From positions 44,125,962 through 44,189,961 of the forward strand of contig OY720349.1 in the NCBI GenBank assembly GCA_963082975.1: 64,000 nt of DNA, given 5' to 3'. Made by a program: the position numbers and the translations under genes. Source of the stretch: Labia minor. Lineage: Eukaryota > Arthropoda > Insecta > Dermaptera > Spongiphoridae. How positions within the stretch are numbered: the first letter of the stretch is position 1; each line of letters opens with the position of its first letter. The notes under the pieces were generated by a model. The model searched no databases and was not told the origin of the DNA. It saw nothing but the letters and a program-made list of their open reading frames with translations. This document shows, one piece after another, positions 26,227 through 39,314 of this stretch.

Positions 26227-28530
26227 TTTTATAGTAGGTATTATCATTAATTTTTCTGTCTTTTGTCCAATCTTGTATAAATGATAAAAAAAAATCTTCT
26301 CAGAGAATTTGAAATATTGTATTTTTACAAGATCCAAAAAATCAATTCTTGACATTTTACTTTCTTTGAATGTGAATTTTACATCTTCACACTTTTAAGA
26401 ATTAAGTTCAAATATTATTTTCAAATTAATTGTTTGATGTAAACAACAATGAAAACAACTATACGGACATAATTATTAATTAATTAAAAATTATTTTTTT
26501 TTAAAGTTTAAATTTTAATATATATTGATAATTATCTTGGCAGAAGTAAATTCATTAATTTATTATTAAAATAAAGTATTTCAAGAAATATTTCTTCATA
26601 TAGTTAATTAAAACTATTTGTAGGATTTATAACTTATATATTCAAATTTATATTTTAAAATAATTTATATATATTATTAACCAAATATAATTACTTTAAC
26701 TTTTATATTACATTATCTTAATGAGAATTTGAAACACTGTTGTTTAATATTATATATCCGTTCATAAGATTTATTATCATCGAATCAAAATAGGCCAAAT
26801 AAGACCAATTGAAATAATTTCTTAAATATTATTTCGAGGACGTTATCATTTCAATTGCAATTTAAGTGTGAAATTCAATTTTGAGTCTATAATTTTGCCA
26901 TTATCGCATTTGTGTAATAAGAAAATTACTTCATTGATAGAGTGTAGGCGGTCATTTATGACTAGGAAGGGGATCGTCAATTTGAATTCGACGACAAGCA
27001 GGGGTGGCAGTTGAATATGTATGATTGATGATCTCTAAGGAAATAGACAAATTTCATATATTGAACTTTAATTTAATATTTAATTTTAAAAAAATGGTAA
27101 TTATAGTAATTTTTAATATTATAATCTTTGTGGCGAATATAGACAATATATATTTATTTTTTTATAAGAGGGGAAGGTAAAAGTTAACAATGATTACAAA
27201 ACAAAATCCCTAGTTTCATTTTATACTATATAATTTTATATTTTTTCTTTTTTATTTCTATTTTATTTTATTATAATATTATAATATTTAAATTTCTTTA
27301 TTTATAATATTAATCTTTTTTGCAATGCAATTATTCAGATTTGTAATTTTTACTTAAATTTTGGGAAATTCTTCCCTTCTATCATATACGCCCCTAAAAT
27401 GAGATGAACCAAAAATGACTATTAATACAACTTTAAAGTGGTTCAATTTAATTAAAAATGATAAGGATAATAAAAAACTGTATCCCGAGTATTTACCCAT
27501 AAAATTACATAATAATTTTTAACAGAAGTTTAACTTGATATTTATTACAGTTTAAAATTTTAACTTTCCTAGTTCTATTTTATGTTATCCTATTATATAA
27601 GATATAAAACTTGTCTAGTTATAAATTTAATATTTAAGGATGTAACAATTTTTTTTTTCTAATTTAAATGAATTCCTATTGGTAAATAAGAATGGAACTT
27701 GGCATACATTCACAGACTTTTATCGACAATCTCATATGTTATTTAAAAAGAAGGTGGTTTCCTTTTCATATTAGAGTTTTTGATGAAATTAATATTCCCT
27801 AATAAAAAAAGATGTCAGAAAAATTATTCACTCTAAAACACACATCAACTAGATAAGTATATTAACTCTTTAATAGAGTTTTCTATGAATATTTATTTAA
27901 TATTAAATATATTTTTCTTTTTTATTGTTTTCTTAAAATTAAAGATAATATGCTTTCTATTTCAATAAATATTTGAATGCCGTATAGTTTATTATATATA
28001 CCTATATATATATATATAAAGAAATTCAATATCGAGAGAATATTTAATATCGTTTCATTTATGAATTTTTTTTTATTGATCTTTAAAGATAAATATAATA
28101 ATTTACCATTCAATATTTGTTTATGTTATATTTTCATTTAATATTTATGTATCATTTTGAATATGTGACGTTACCCGAGCAAGGTGAAACTTTTTAAATA
28201 AATAACCAAGTACTTTAAAATGAGCATTAAATCGATATTCAAATATAAAATGATGAAGGATGAGAGTGGTGAAGTAATTATTAAGCGAGAGATGTTCTAA
28301 AGCATATTATCTATATTTTGAAGGGGGTTTTACATTTGATTGGAGGTGAATGGAGTAGTCAATGGATTGCCAAGCTGATTACGTGAGTTCCATGAAGAAT
28401 GATTTCAATTCAAATCATTTTTTTTCTTTTAATGCTATTATTTATTTTTTTATAATATATTATAAAATTTATTATTTTTTTTAGTTTAACTATTGAAATC
28501 TATCTATCTACCTATCTATATCTCTATATA
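26227..28530. other. AT-rich noncoding
   Basis: 26940-27060 and 28150-28400 are slightly less AT-rich and without frames. GATA/TCTA repeats at 28499-28540 lead into repeat E. Confidence 0.5.
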
Positions 28531-28929
28531 TCTATAGATATAAAAAAAGGTTTTTGTCTGCTCATTGCTCAGAATTTTAAAATTTTTGCATATTTTCGCG
28601 TTTCATGACCTCTAGAATCCAAAAGTGACTTTAGAATTTTTCATGTCTGTCTGTCTCCCCGGAAAATAAGGATGTTATAGACTCAAAATTGTCTGAACCG
28701 ATTTCGATGAAATTACATCACAATATTCTTATATACCTCTATAGTAGTAGTAGTATAGGCTATAAATTTTATTAATATCTAATCAATAACCGCAGAAATT
28801 AATTTTTTAAAGTTTATATAATTCTCCGTGTTGTTCATTCAAGAGCATCTCGCGGCCTACTGGCCCTAGCGGAATCATTTTAAACAATGAATTATCATAG
28901 CGATTCCCAATCAAAGAATTATTATAATA
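28531..28929 (+). mobile_element. Helitron-like repeat family E, 5' segment
   Basis: Starts TCTATAGATATAAAAAAAGG and continues with TTTTTGTCTGCTCATTGCTC, a TC-start, TATA-rich, GTCTG-rich layout often seen at Helitron 5' ends. The sequence matches the complement of 60780-61128. The 3' end is not clear because a different Helitron-like tail begins at 28930. Confidence 0.45.
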
Positions 28930-29174
28930 CTAGATGCTCAGAGCGCCTTCGGCGCTCTTTACACCTATACGGAGGCTCCGCCCCCTGTACCCTCGAGTGG
29001 TACATAGTATTTGGTTGAAAGTAGTAAAAGGTTTTCATCCATTTTGTTTCAATCAGTATATTACATAAAACATTCATTTCTTTGTGTGTTATTATTTAAA
29101 ATATATTTTCATTTAATCAGTATATTATTATAATTATATATATTATTATTGTATACGGCGCTCTGAGCAGCCAG
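28930..29174 (-). mobile_element. Helitron-like 3' tail (GAGCGCC hairpin family A)
   Basis: On the minus strand the segment ends with the hairpin GAGCGCC-GAA-GGCGCTC, then a short spacer and terminal CTAG followed by T. This is the 3' end structure of Helitrons. About 150 bp match the 3' ends of the copies at 48964-50441 and 53266-54733. The far border (29155-29174) carries an inverted partial copy of the same tail (GGCGCTCTGAGCAG), making a small fold-back unit. Confidence 0.6.
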
Positions 29175-29205
29175 TGTATATATAAATTTGAGCAATTTAC
29201 AGAGG

Positions 29206-29587
29206 GCAGATCAACAAGTCCGTGACTTTTTGAATGAAACACAAGTTTTTGGATAAAAAATTATTTTATTTTTCAATGTAGTCTCCTTTGAGTTGTATAC
29301 ACTTCGTCCAATTTTTCTCCAATTTTTTATCTCTTCCAAAAAAATAAGATTTGTCGAGGACATCAAAATAGATTTGTTTGGTTGGATTTCATCGTTGGAC
29401 TCAAATGTCTTTCTGCCGAGCCATTTCTTCAGGGAAACAAGAAATAGTCACTCAGGCCAAATCCGGAGAATAGGGCGGATGCAGGAGCAATTCGTTCAAA
29501 TTTCACTGATATTTGTCTGATGACAGAAGCAATGTTGCCATTTCATTTATGAGGGTGGAAATTCAAAAGGTCACGAAATTATTGACC
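29206..29587 (-). mobile_element. Internally deleted mariner-like element with C-terminal transposase relic
   Basis: The ends are imperfect inverted repeats (AGATCAACAAGTCCGTGAC left; GGTCAATAATTTCGTGACC from the right). The minus strand encodes recognisable transposase pieces: GFGLSDYFLFPEEMARQK, then FDVLDKSYFFGRDKKLEKNW and TKCIQLKGDYIEK. These match the mariner C-terminal pattern (third catalytic Asp block, then W.KCI.L.GDY.E). Frames are broken and the N-terminal half is absent. Confidence 0.75.
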
Positions 29588-30976
29588 GTTTTTTAAAGTC
29601 ATTTAATAAATTTTTTTAAAAAAAGTATGTGCTTAAAAATGATATAAGTAAATGGATTCTTTTAAAGAAATACCAGAATATCATTGTAACCCCTTTTTAA
29701 CATGATTGCAATACTTTTTTTCTCTACAATTTTGCAAATGTTGCGTTTGGAAAGTAAAAAATGTTGGTATTTGAATTAATAATATACTTTCACAATCATA
29801 ATATATTATTTTCATATTTCAAATAGTTGTCTCAGTCACAAGAGGAATGTTTTTTGTTATTAGTACAATAATTCCATATTTATATCAGTGAAATATAACT
29901 ATTTTAGAAATGCTAAATCTAAAATAAAGAATTGAACTTCGAGCGGTTTCTAAACGAAAAAAAAAAAAAAAATTACTCTCGTTTTTTCAATTATCTTTTG
30001 TGAAAAGAAAATCTTTCTCGTTTCCTTGTCAGATTAGGTCAAGCAAAATATTTTTATCTCCATTTCACTTATTTTTATATTTATTATTATTTATTTTATA
30101 TTTGTGTGTGTTTGTGGATTGAACGATGAACGATGGTGTCATTTGTTCCTATGTCTATTTCAATCAATCCTTCACGGATAATGAAATGTTTTAAAAAATA
30201 GTGAGGAAAATATCTTAGAAGATTGAATTGTTATTTGAACGGTTGACACAAAAGACCTTGGCCTTATATTGTTTATTGTTTTTATATTTCGAAAGATCCA
30301 GAGAGCAAAGAAATCTGATTAAATGTTTATTTATATAAAAATATATAAAAATCTTATTAAAATATTTTATATTTAATAAGAAATCTATTATGACCTAAAT
30401 TGAAATCAATTATTTGATAACAATTTTTGACAAACACATTATATAATATGCTTGTTTTTTTTATTAGTGATACATATCAAAAGTAAAATTAATTAAAATC
30501 TTCTACCCCCCATTTACAATTTATTTAATTAAACTTTAATCAGTTTTTACTTTCACTATATATATATATTTAATAGAGGAAGTGTTTAAATGGCAGCCGA
30601 GTTCAAACATATAGTTCCTATATATCTATGTATATGAACAAAAACCAATAGGTGTTACAAACTGAAATTCCGTATTTAAGATATTCTTTGATCTAAGATA
30701 TTACAGTAACTTTTTCAATAATATTGGCTAATCGGAAGTTCCACTTTACATCAGTGATTTACTCTTTTTTGTACTTTTCTAAAGAGCGCCTCTAACGATT
30801 TTGATTAAACTTCATCCTACAATGTTAAATGAAATTAACTTTAATATCAAAAAGATTTTAACCACTTTAAAATGATTTCAGTTTTTTTAAATGAATATAA
30901 TATATTAAATAAATTTAATATAATTTAAATTAGAAATAACGTTTCGAAGAATTATCTGATTTATTTTTAAAATAAA
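29588..30976. other. AT-rich noncoding
   Basis: 30700-30830 (AGAGCGCCTCTAACGATTTT) faintly resembles 62740-62790 (ACGGCTCTAACGAATTGATT). Otherwise nothing. Confidence 0.4.
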
Positions 30977-31631
30977 TAAGTTGACCTGTGGCCAGGTCCG
31001 AACCGACCGACGGTTTGAAATAAATTAATTTCCAGCTACAGAAACAATTTCAAATAATTTTAATATATCTATTAATGTAATAAAAACAGATATGGATAGA
31101 ACAAAAATATTTGTAATTTTATTTTATTTATAATATATAGCTGAAGTAGCCGGCGTTGCCCGTGATCATAATAAGGAGGCTGTGACGTCATGAAGGGCTG
31201 GGTGACGTCATATAATTTTAAATCAAGAAAAAACTAATAAATATGATTTTCCCGAGAATAAAACCAATACAAAGTGTATGATTCGTGGTGATATATAAAA
31301 AAATCTCCTCATGTGAAATTTGCTGTGAAAATAACCCTTCCCTTCCTATCGTCGATCGCTAATACTACCACTTCAGGTTTCCGGATTTGCACCAAAAGTT
31401 GATCAATTCATTCCACTGATGCATTAAGTAAATATACTAAATTTCATCAAAATCCGTTGAGCCGTTCAGGCTGTACACATCTATACGGACGGACAGACGA
31501 ACGGACAGACATCATGCTAAAAATACTTTTTTCTGTTAAGAAAATGCATGATTCGTGAAGATATGTAAAAATCTCCACACGTGTGAAATTTGGTGTGAAA
31601 ACAATACCTCCCTTACTTCGTCGGTCGGTAA
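30977..31631 (-). mobile_element. Repeat family B, long copy with CCGGCGTTGCCCG segment
   Basis: Same structure and extra segment as the copy at 22128-22782, so these two form a subfamily. The right border (CGTCGGTCGGTAA) abuts repeat D at 31636. Confidence 0.8.
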
Positions 31632-31635
31632 AAAA

Positions 31636-31772
31636 TGCCTAAAAAAATTTCCTAATTTTTAGTCTTGACAGAAATTTCGCCCGGTTTATTGATTTCAGGT
31701 GAATGTTGAAAGAATCTAATTCAGGTCGATTTTTCACTTCAAAATACTAAATATCAAATCGGTGGTATAGGG
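31636..31772 (+). repeat. Repeat D, present inverted at 62796-62950
   Basis: About 137 bp sharing CCTAATTTTTAGTCTTGACA, TTTCGCCCGGTTTA and GGTGAATGTTGAAAGAATCT with the complement of 62796-62950. Both copies lie within about 110 bp of a family B copy, hinting at a larger compound repeat. Confidence 0.6.
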
Positions 31773-31980
31773 GCCTGATAATTATTATTATTATATTATT
31801 GATTTATTATATACATATATCTTTTCAAAAACAATATCGCCATATTACTTTAATTGATATTCATTTAAATTAAAAAATAACGTATCTTATTTTTACAAAA
31901 TAATTAAACATGAAATAAATTAATTTAATTAAAATGATAACTTTTAGAATAAATTATTTAATTCAAATGAGTTTCGAGTT

Positions 31981-32033
31981 CAGGTCAATAAGTCCGTGAC
32001 TTTTTGAATGAAACCCAGGTTTTTGGATAAAAT
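31981..32033 (-). mobile_element. Terminal fragment of the 29.2-kb mariner-like family
   Basis: AGGTCAATAAGTCCGTGACT and TTTTGGATAA match the end of the element at 29206-29587. No transposase sequence follows, so it is a solo end. Confidence 0.55.
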
Positions 32034-32236
32034 ATTAAATTAGCTATTATTAATATATTCGTATATATTTATAGATAATTACTATTTTTCAATAATATGA
32101 ATTATATAATTAGTAATTGTTTTAATGACCTGACCTGAATCTGAATTTTCATCGGAGTTACATAGGTATGCAATATTTCAGTTCATTTGAACATTGGTAA
32201 TTCACCTTACAAGATTTGAGGACAAGACACGATGTG

Positions 32237-32262
32237 AAACTAAATAAAAGCGTGTAAAAATC
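32237..32262. repeat. Isolated end resembling the 62.97-kb TIR element
   Basis: ACTAAATAAAAGCGTGT matches the terminal repeat at 63922-63938. The partner end was not found. Confidence 0.3.
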
Positions 32263-32883
32263 ACTTCAATATAAATATAATGACCAAGTAATAAATATAA
32301 TCGTTGAAATGATGAAAGATACAGAGTAACATAACATATAAATAACATCAAAGATACAAAAGTGACTAGTATTTTAATTAAAAACAAATCTTTTGATTTA
32401 TTTATTTATGCTCGATAAAAAGTGATTTTGATAATCTTTGTTATTAAACATCTGTCTATACTATTGATTAATTGAAATATAAATGAATAATAAACAAATA
32501 TAATATTTTCCTAACATGTGTAATAAAATACTTTGATAATATAATATGATTCAAGAGTTTAGATTTATTTTGAAAATTGAACTAAATAAAGAGAGAGAAA
32601 TTTTATATTTAATCTAAAATCTAAGCCAAATCTTATCAATTATGTCAAGACACTTTAAATTAATCTTGAACAATGTTTTTATATATAAATTATCTCTTGC
32701 TGAATAACATCAGTTTAATTTCACGTGATATAATTAGATTTTAATTTCTTATCTTGATTATAAATAAATAAAAAAATATTTAGGTAAATAAATCCAGATG
32801 ACTTGTTTGATAATGTAAATTAGAACTTGTTACAATGTCATTACAAGATTTTCATTTTTTCTATATATACATTATATCTTATA

Positions 32884-33460
32884 TAAAAAAAGCTGGAGTG
32901 TCTCCACTCGACTATCTCGCAAATTTGAATTGGATTAAATAACATATATTAATTTAAATTAAATTAAATTAATTAAATTATAAATTAAAATTAATAAATA
33001 ATATTTATTAAACCAGCGCATGTTTGGCTCTTTGTTGATGGCACGTCACGTGTTGGCGCGTGAGATTTGCAGTGTTAAAAAATTAATTCTGGTACTTTCA
33101 GCGATTAAATCAAGCTGAAATTCTATATATAGCAGTTTTATACAATTATTAATCGTGTGAAAAATTATCAAACATATATCTTTATTTTTACGGTCACTTT
33201 AGGAGAAAAAAAATCAAAACGTTGTAGGTAATAATGACCCTCTTCCAGTTGAGCTACTTTTCTCAAAAGTTGATAGAAAACTATGAATTTTGTACCAAAT
33301 TTCTTCATTCTAGCTCAAACCGTTTTTGCGTAACCTTGGTTACATACATACACACACACACAGACATTTTTCTCAACCTTAGTGAAAATGATTCAGGAAC
33401 CTTCAAAACGTATGAAAACATCAAAATCTCAACATCGAAAATCTTACGAGATAGTAAAAA
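32884..33460 (-). mobile_element. Repeat family C (Helentron/DINE-like)
   Basis: On the minus strand: 5' TTTTTACTATCTCG, long AT-rich body, then near the 3' end an inverted copy of the 5' motif (GCGAGATAGTCGAG) followed by the hairpin GAGTG-GAGA-CACTC. The body has a conserved GC-richer part (ACGTGACGTGCCATCAAC) and an (AC)n tract. This copy lacks about 25 bp beside the 5' end. Confidence 0.7.
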
Positions 33461-35200
33461 TATTTTAATTAACTCGTTTATGAGAATTCACACAATTTTG
33501 CTGGCTGTTTCAAGCGTTCATCCCCTCTCTCTTTCCTCTTATCACATACCATAGTCATTTTTGTAAAAATGAAATTTTTCTATTGGTAAATAAACTTATA
33601 GTTTCGATACTAGAGAAGGAAAATACGGGAATTGATTATAACACGTGCAATGTCGTATATGTCATAATTGTAAGGTCATAAAATAAAAATAAATTTTTAT
33701 ATATAAAAAAAATCTTAAGAATGCGAATAAATAAAATTATTTTGTTTTAGTTTGAAACATCCATAAATATGAATCTTATTTAAGGTTTTATGTGAAAAGA
33801 CCGAAAGTTCACAATTTCATATAATTAAAGACAGGAATTTAATTGCATTATTTCCTAAATAAAAATTATATATTTTCTACAATATTAATTATAATAAAAT
33901 ATTATTAGCTGGGTTTTTTGAAAAATTATAAAGGAACTAGACATTGAAAATCACTCTTATACTTCTTAATTTTCACTAAATATGTATTTATACAATAATA
34001 TTCTTGGAGAAATTATTGAAAATTACATTTTTATTCATTTTTTGTCATATATTTGTAATGTAAATATTGTATATTACATTTCAATTTTAAACATAGTGGG
34101 GAAATTTATTTTAAAGTACAAACTTCTATAATTTTGATTTATTTGTAATTTTTATTTTATTATTCTAATCTCTGGTTTTTATTATTATGTTAGTACAACG
34201 CAATTATACTTGGTATATTACATTCAGTTTCTTATATTCTCGATTTTATTGTTTATTATTTTAATTTTATGTGATAATCAATCAAGTTGGTTGATTTTCG
34301 CTTTGAGCGTAGACGAATAAATTGAAATGTTGAATCTAGACACAATTCATTTCACTCTTCAAATTATTTTCTACTATTATGTGCGTACAATCATATTTAT
34401 ATAATTGTTATATATATAATCGATAATTATTAAAAATATTAATAAAAATATTCTTATTGTTCCTGATAGTTTCATTGTTAAAGGAAAAAAATATTTTTTT
34501 TATTTTTTGAGAATGATTTATAGTTACTTATTGGATATTTGATTAAGCAAAATTATAGAATAGAAGTATAGAAAATAAGTATATTTATTTCTAATTTTAA
34601 AACAAATTCTGAAATACTCAATATATATTGTTATTGTATATATTTTATTTGAATCAGGGTGGAGTGATCGCGAAAATTATGATTGAATGGATCGAATACT
34701 TGAAAATTTGAGAAACGCTACATTAAATAATTGTATTTTGTATATTTGAGTACTTGGTGATGTTTGAACGTTCATCATCAAGATGACTAGTTTATGTTTT
34801 TATTCTAAATTAATTAAAATAAAATATAGAATGTAAAGATTTATATTATTTACATTATATAATTTCAGAAATTATAGTAATTAATATCAACTAAAAATAA
34901 ATAAGTTTGAATTTTATTTTAAAAAAAGTCAATATTATTTGATTATTTTGAAAAACATTTTCTCTTATTACTTTATTCCATTTTATTGTAAGTGACGGAC
35001 ATGATGAAAATTAGTTTAAAAATAATAATAATATTCCCACAAAGTTGCCAAGATCACTTGTATTTTTTTCATTATTACATTTTTTTCCTTTCGTAATTAA
35101 GGAAATAAAGCTGATTTTTAATCATGACCGTAAGACTTTCATTTACACTTTATTTACATAACTTTGGAAGTCAAATCAGATTTTACCAATTCTTATTTGA
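33461..35200. other. AT-rich noncoding, P5CS intron start
   Basis: Lies just downstream of the first-exon donor. Nothing recognised. Confidence 0.5.
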
Positions 35201-35237
35201 GAACAACTGTTAAATATTTCATTAACTTATCACTCAC

Positions 35238-35381
35238 CGGACTAGGAATAATTCGTTGTTCAGGCACCCAGAGTTTTTCAAAAGATGTCGAAACACTTCG
35301 AACTCCGACATTTATGGGATGCCGAATACTTCTTAATAATCCGGCACAGGCCCTTGCCCTAAGAAGTCGCGGATAGAACAT
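35238..35381 (-). CDS. Candidate first coding exon with mitochondrial targeting presequence, probably of P5CS
   Basis: An ATG at 35381 opens 48 codons that end in phase 0 at a consensus donor (CCG|GTGAGT). The peptide starts MFYPRLLRARACAGLLRSIR and is rich in Arg, Leu, Ser and Ala, with no acidic residue in the first 34 positions. That is the composition of an amphipathic mitochondrial presequence. The phase-0 end joins cleanly to the phase-0 start of the exon at 1339-1515. The combined leader before the SDRSQLKF kinase start would be about 66 residues, close to the leader length of human ALDH18A1 (about 60). P5CS is mitochondrial, so the fit is good, but the leader itself is not conserved enough to prove it. 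It could instead be the first exon of another mitochondrial protein. Confidence 0.6.
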
Positions 35382-35600
35382 TCTAGATTGTTTCCCGATC
35401 AGATCAACTTAACATACTGATTTAAAAGAAGACACTCAACCCAAAAACAACAACCAGTCTCAGTCCCAAGTTCAATCCGCGAGATAACAAAAATGCGATA
35501 GGCGGCTGGGCGTCAAAATAAACCAGATAGGAAGGGGACTTTTGAGTGGATAATTCCGCAAAGGTATATATAAACCACACACACAATCTTTGCTTTCCAC
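35382..35600 (-). promoter_or_regulatory. Putative 5' UTR and core promoter of the exon at 35238-35381
   Basis: Immediately upstream of the ATG on the minus strand lies a block clearly richer in G and C than its surroundings. A TATA-like TTTATATATA sits at 35565-35574, about 185 nt before the ATG. The block has no convincing reading frame in step with the exon. Its composition change, position and TATA-like motif suggest a promoter plus 5' UTR, but no transcription start can be fixed from sequence alone. Confidence 0.35.
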
Positions 35601-35699
35601 AGTTTGCAAATGAAAGAGAAGCAACCAAATGAGACACACAATGAAGTTTCTTTTGTATATTTAAGATAAAATCTAATTCAAGATTAGACGTCACGTTTT

Positions 35700-36889
35700 T
35701 TTTTCATTGATAAAATCATTATCACTCATGTGAAAATAAATAAATAAAACATATTTTGTAATATCGATTATAAGGATGTCCTTAAGTCTTTTATATATAG
35801 TATTAAATTTACCAATTAATAAGTTTTTTTTTAAATATGGTTTATTTGCATTTTGAGCCGAATTTTTTAAAATTTGTAATCTTTAATTTTTTTATATCGT
35901 CATATTCTAAAATTTATTGATATTATATGAAATATCCGGGCTACTTTATATAATTAATAAATAATCAAATTTATCTTGTTTTTTTAGATTATATATTTAT
36001 CAATAATTATGATTATTTAAGAGCATTTTGATTAATGATATTCAAGATAAACATATTAAAACATAATATTTCTTGATCTGTTATTAATAGAGATCCAATT
36101 TTATTTTATTTTTAATTAAATTTCATTCATTTCAACATCAACTTAAATAAATTATTTTTATATATATATTTCTAGTTTTTAATCATTTTATTTCTCCTCT
36201 CTTCGTTTATTTTATTTAAGAAATTTCACTTTGATGCTCATATTTCAATTAGAATATTGAGTCAAAGAAAATAAAGTCACAAAATTAAATTTAAATCTTT
36301 AGAATGGAAAATTACCATAAAGATCTCATCATAGAATCAACTTGCTAACATTTAACTAAAATACATATATTGTCAAATATTTAAATATATACTCATATGT
36401 ATTTAAATTAAACATATTATGCTAAAGCTTCAGGTTGTTTAGCATATATTTATTTATAAATGTAAATTATATAAATGTATATTATAAATAGAAAAAAATA
36501 AATAAATACAAAAAAAAAAAAAATTAATTGAAAACAATAACATTGATAATTTGTTTTAGATGTTAATCTACATTCCTAAATATTATCTTTCTTTCATTAA
36601 CATTGTTTAATCATGCATATTAATCAACATTTGATAAACTAAAAAATATGCTGATCACACATATGAATATTAGTTTAATTAAACATAACTTCTAATTCTT
36701 GGTATTTCAAACAAAATTTTAAGTAAGATATTGACATAATTGTATAATTTAATGAGTGAGTTGTTAAAGTTACACATAATCCAGAAATCTAACTTTCAAC
36801 AAACTAAAAAATCTCTCCACGACGCTTCAAGCCCAAGAAAATTGTTCATTTTAATTCAGTCAATTTTTTCTAATATATAATTTGTTTTT
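35700..36889. other. AT-rich noncoding upstream of the candidate promoter
   Basis: Nothing recognised. Confidence 0.5.
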
Positions 36890-37504
36890 AAAAATAGCTG
36901 GAGTGTGTGTGTGTGTGTCTCCTCTCGACTATCTCGCAATTTGAATAGGATTAAATAACATAATATATTATATTTGAATTAAATTTTATTAATTATAAAT
37001 TATAAATAATAAATATTAAACCAGCGCATATGTTTGGCTTTTTGTTGATGGCACCACGTCACGTGTTGGCGCGTGAGATTTGCAGTGTTAAAAAATTAAT
37101 TCTGGTAATTTCAGCGAATCAATCAAGCTGAAATTCTATATATAGAAGTTTTATACAATTATTAATCATGTGAAAAATTATCAAACATATATCTTTATTT
37201 TTACGGTCACTTTAGAGGAAAAAAATCAAAACGTTGTAAGTAATGACTCTCTTCCGGTTGAGCTACATTTCTCAAAAGTTGATAGAAAACTACGAATTTT
37301 GAATAATGCTCATGTACTAAATTTCTTCATTCTAGCTCAAACCGTTTTTGCGTAATCTTGGTTACATACATACACACACACAGACATTTTTCTCAACCTT
37401 AGTGAAAATGATTCAGGAACCTTCAAAACGTATAAAAACATCAAAATCTCAACATCGAAAATTTTCGTGATCGCAATACTCTATCTCTTACGAGATAGTA
37501 AAAA
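36890..37504 (-). mobile_element. Repeat family C copy
   Basis: Same order of blocks as the 32.9-kb copy. The hairpin loop has expanded into a GT microsatellite (GGAGTGTGTGTGTGTGTG). The 5' end is complete, with CGATCACGAAAATTTTCG adjacent to the terminal motif. Confidence 0.7.
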
Positions 37505-37879
37505 GTTATTCATTTATTTATTAAATATATAATTTCAGAGATTCGAGGACGATCATTTCCCCAACGTTTAATCCACCTCGCATTATAAATGATATAATAA
37601 TTTATTCACAAAAAAATTGCTGGGTGGAGAAAGAATTTTATTATGTTAAAATAAGAAAATATAATAATTTATTCACTTTTACAAAAAAGCTTCTAAACAA
37701 GAAAACAAATTGAAGAAAAAAAAATTTAAATAAAACATTTAGATTTTGTCTCTTGATTTCTTAAAATAATTAATAAAAATTATGGAATTATTTAATATAA
37801 ATCATTTTTAATAAATTGAATATCGTAAATTGGTATGATTTGGTATGTTTGGATTTTAATAAAAAAATATTTTCCACAA

Positions 37880-38696
37880 AATATGTATATAAATATATAA
37901 AGGTTTTTGTCCTCACAATGCTAGGAATTTAAAAATTCATTTACCCATCCGAGTTGCATGAAGCAAATGAATATTATAAAATAATACTAATATTTTAATA
38001 GTTTAATTAAATATTCAAATTTTAAAGTAATATTATTGAACTCATATTGATTCAAATTGATTTTCATAAATTGAATACTTGTATTAAAATTTATACAAAT
38101 TAAAATATTCTAATTTTTAAATTTGTATTCAATTTATTTTTTATTAATATCACATCATAAAAGAAAATTTATTAAACATAATAAACATAAAAAGAAACAT
38201 TTTAATAAATTATAATATAATCATTTGGATTAAAAATAAATTTTAAAAAATTTACCCAATTAAAAAAACAAAATTTTAAAACAACTACTTTATATCATTT
38301 ATCTAAAAAATCACATTTGATTTTTATATAATCAATAAATTATTTTTTAACTTAAAATATAGTAGTAATTAATAATTGAGCAATTAAACTAAAAACAAAA
38401 ATAATATAATTTAATTGATCTTTTAAAAAACAGACTTCTTAACTGAGCCACCAGACAACATGGACTTTATTATATAAATTTTTTATTGAATAAATATAAA
38501 TATATAATATATAATTTATATTCAAATAGAGGTATATGAGAATATTGAGATACAATTTTATTGAAATCTGTTGAGCCAATTTTGAGTCTATAACGTTATA
38601 ATTATCCGAACAAACATACAGACAGATATGAAAACGATAACGATTGTAACACTCGCAAACAATGGAAAATGAGTGCTAGTGAGGCTGAGCAGCTAG
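37880..38696 (+). mobile_element. Helitron-like repeat family E, copy ending in CTAG
   Basis: Left border TATATAAAGGTTTTTGTCC. Right border GAGGCTGAGCAGCTAG followed by T, a Helitron-type CTRR end, though the hairpin is weak. The part 38264-38650 matches 60310-60960 in the same orientation (ACTTTATATCATTTATCT, then GAGCCACCAGACAACATGGA). Confidence 0.45.
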
Positions 38697-39301
38697 TAAT
38701 AATATTAAAAATATCTTAAAATATTTTTATATCTATTATGTCATTCTGATATTGATAAATCCAATGTTTTCAATTGATCATAGTTTTAGAGTAAATTATT
38801 TCAATTAAATTGTTAACTCAAGCGATCGTTTTTAAAGTTCGAAGATATGGAAATTTAAAATGGATAAAAAAAGGATAAATAATTATTAGTAAACTTAATT
38901 TATATTATGTATTTAATTTACTTTTTTATATTTAATTTCATTGGCAATATAACTTATTTATACTAAATATAATCAAAATACTTTTTTCCGATCGATTCTC
39001 GGTCGTTATCCGGATTTTTTTAATAACTACAAAGAATAAATTAAAAAAATAATTATTTGAATTTGTTTAATTTTTCATTCAAATATTTTGTTATTGCTAT
39101 TATAATCACTTTTTTAAATTCTACTAGACAAATTTTGAAATGTAAGTATCTCATATAACTTGGATTGATAAATGAATTGGACTCGGGTAGAACTCAATTT
39201 ATAAGATTCTGCTAATATTAGGAGAATATCAATTAAGGTCAATTAAGGACAGCATTAGATCAAATCTAATCTCGCTATAATATTCAATATATCTGCAAAC
39301 C
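38697..39301. other. AT-rich noncoding
   Basis: Nothing recognised between the Helitron-like end and the LINE target duplication. Confidence 0.5.
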
Positions 39302-39314
39302 AATTATTATAACT

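Larger units (their letters stand above)
1516..35237 (-). other. Proposed first intron of the P5CS gene (about 33.7 kb)
   Basis: This is the interval between the donor at 35237 (GTGAGT) and the acceptor at 1516 (TTTTCAG) on the minus strand, both phase 0. It is filled with AT-rich DNA and transposon copies, listed separately. The model assumes the two exons belong to one transcript; the block at 17398-17644 could be an additional or alternative exon. Confidence 0.5.

Noticed and set aside
33234..33554. 106-codon plus-strand frame
   Set aside because: Lies over repeat family C and its flank; not preserved as a long frame in the other copies.
35422..35694. 90-codon minus-strand frame upstream of the first exon
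   Set aside because: Not in step with the exon and no protein-like motif; better explained as 5' UTR and promoter.
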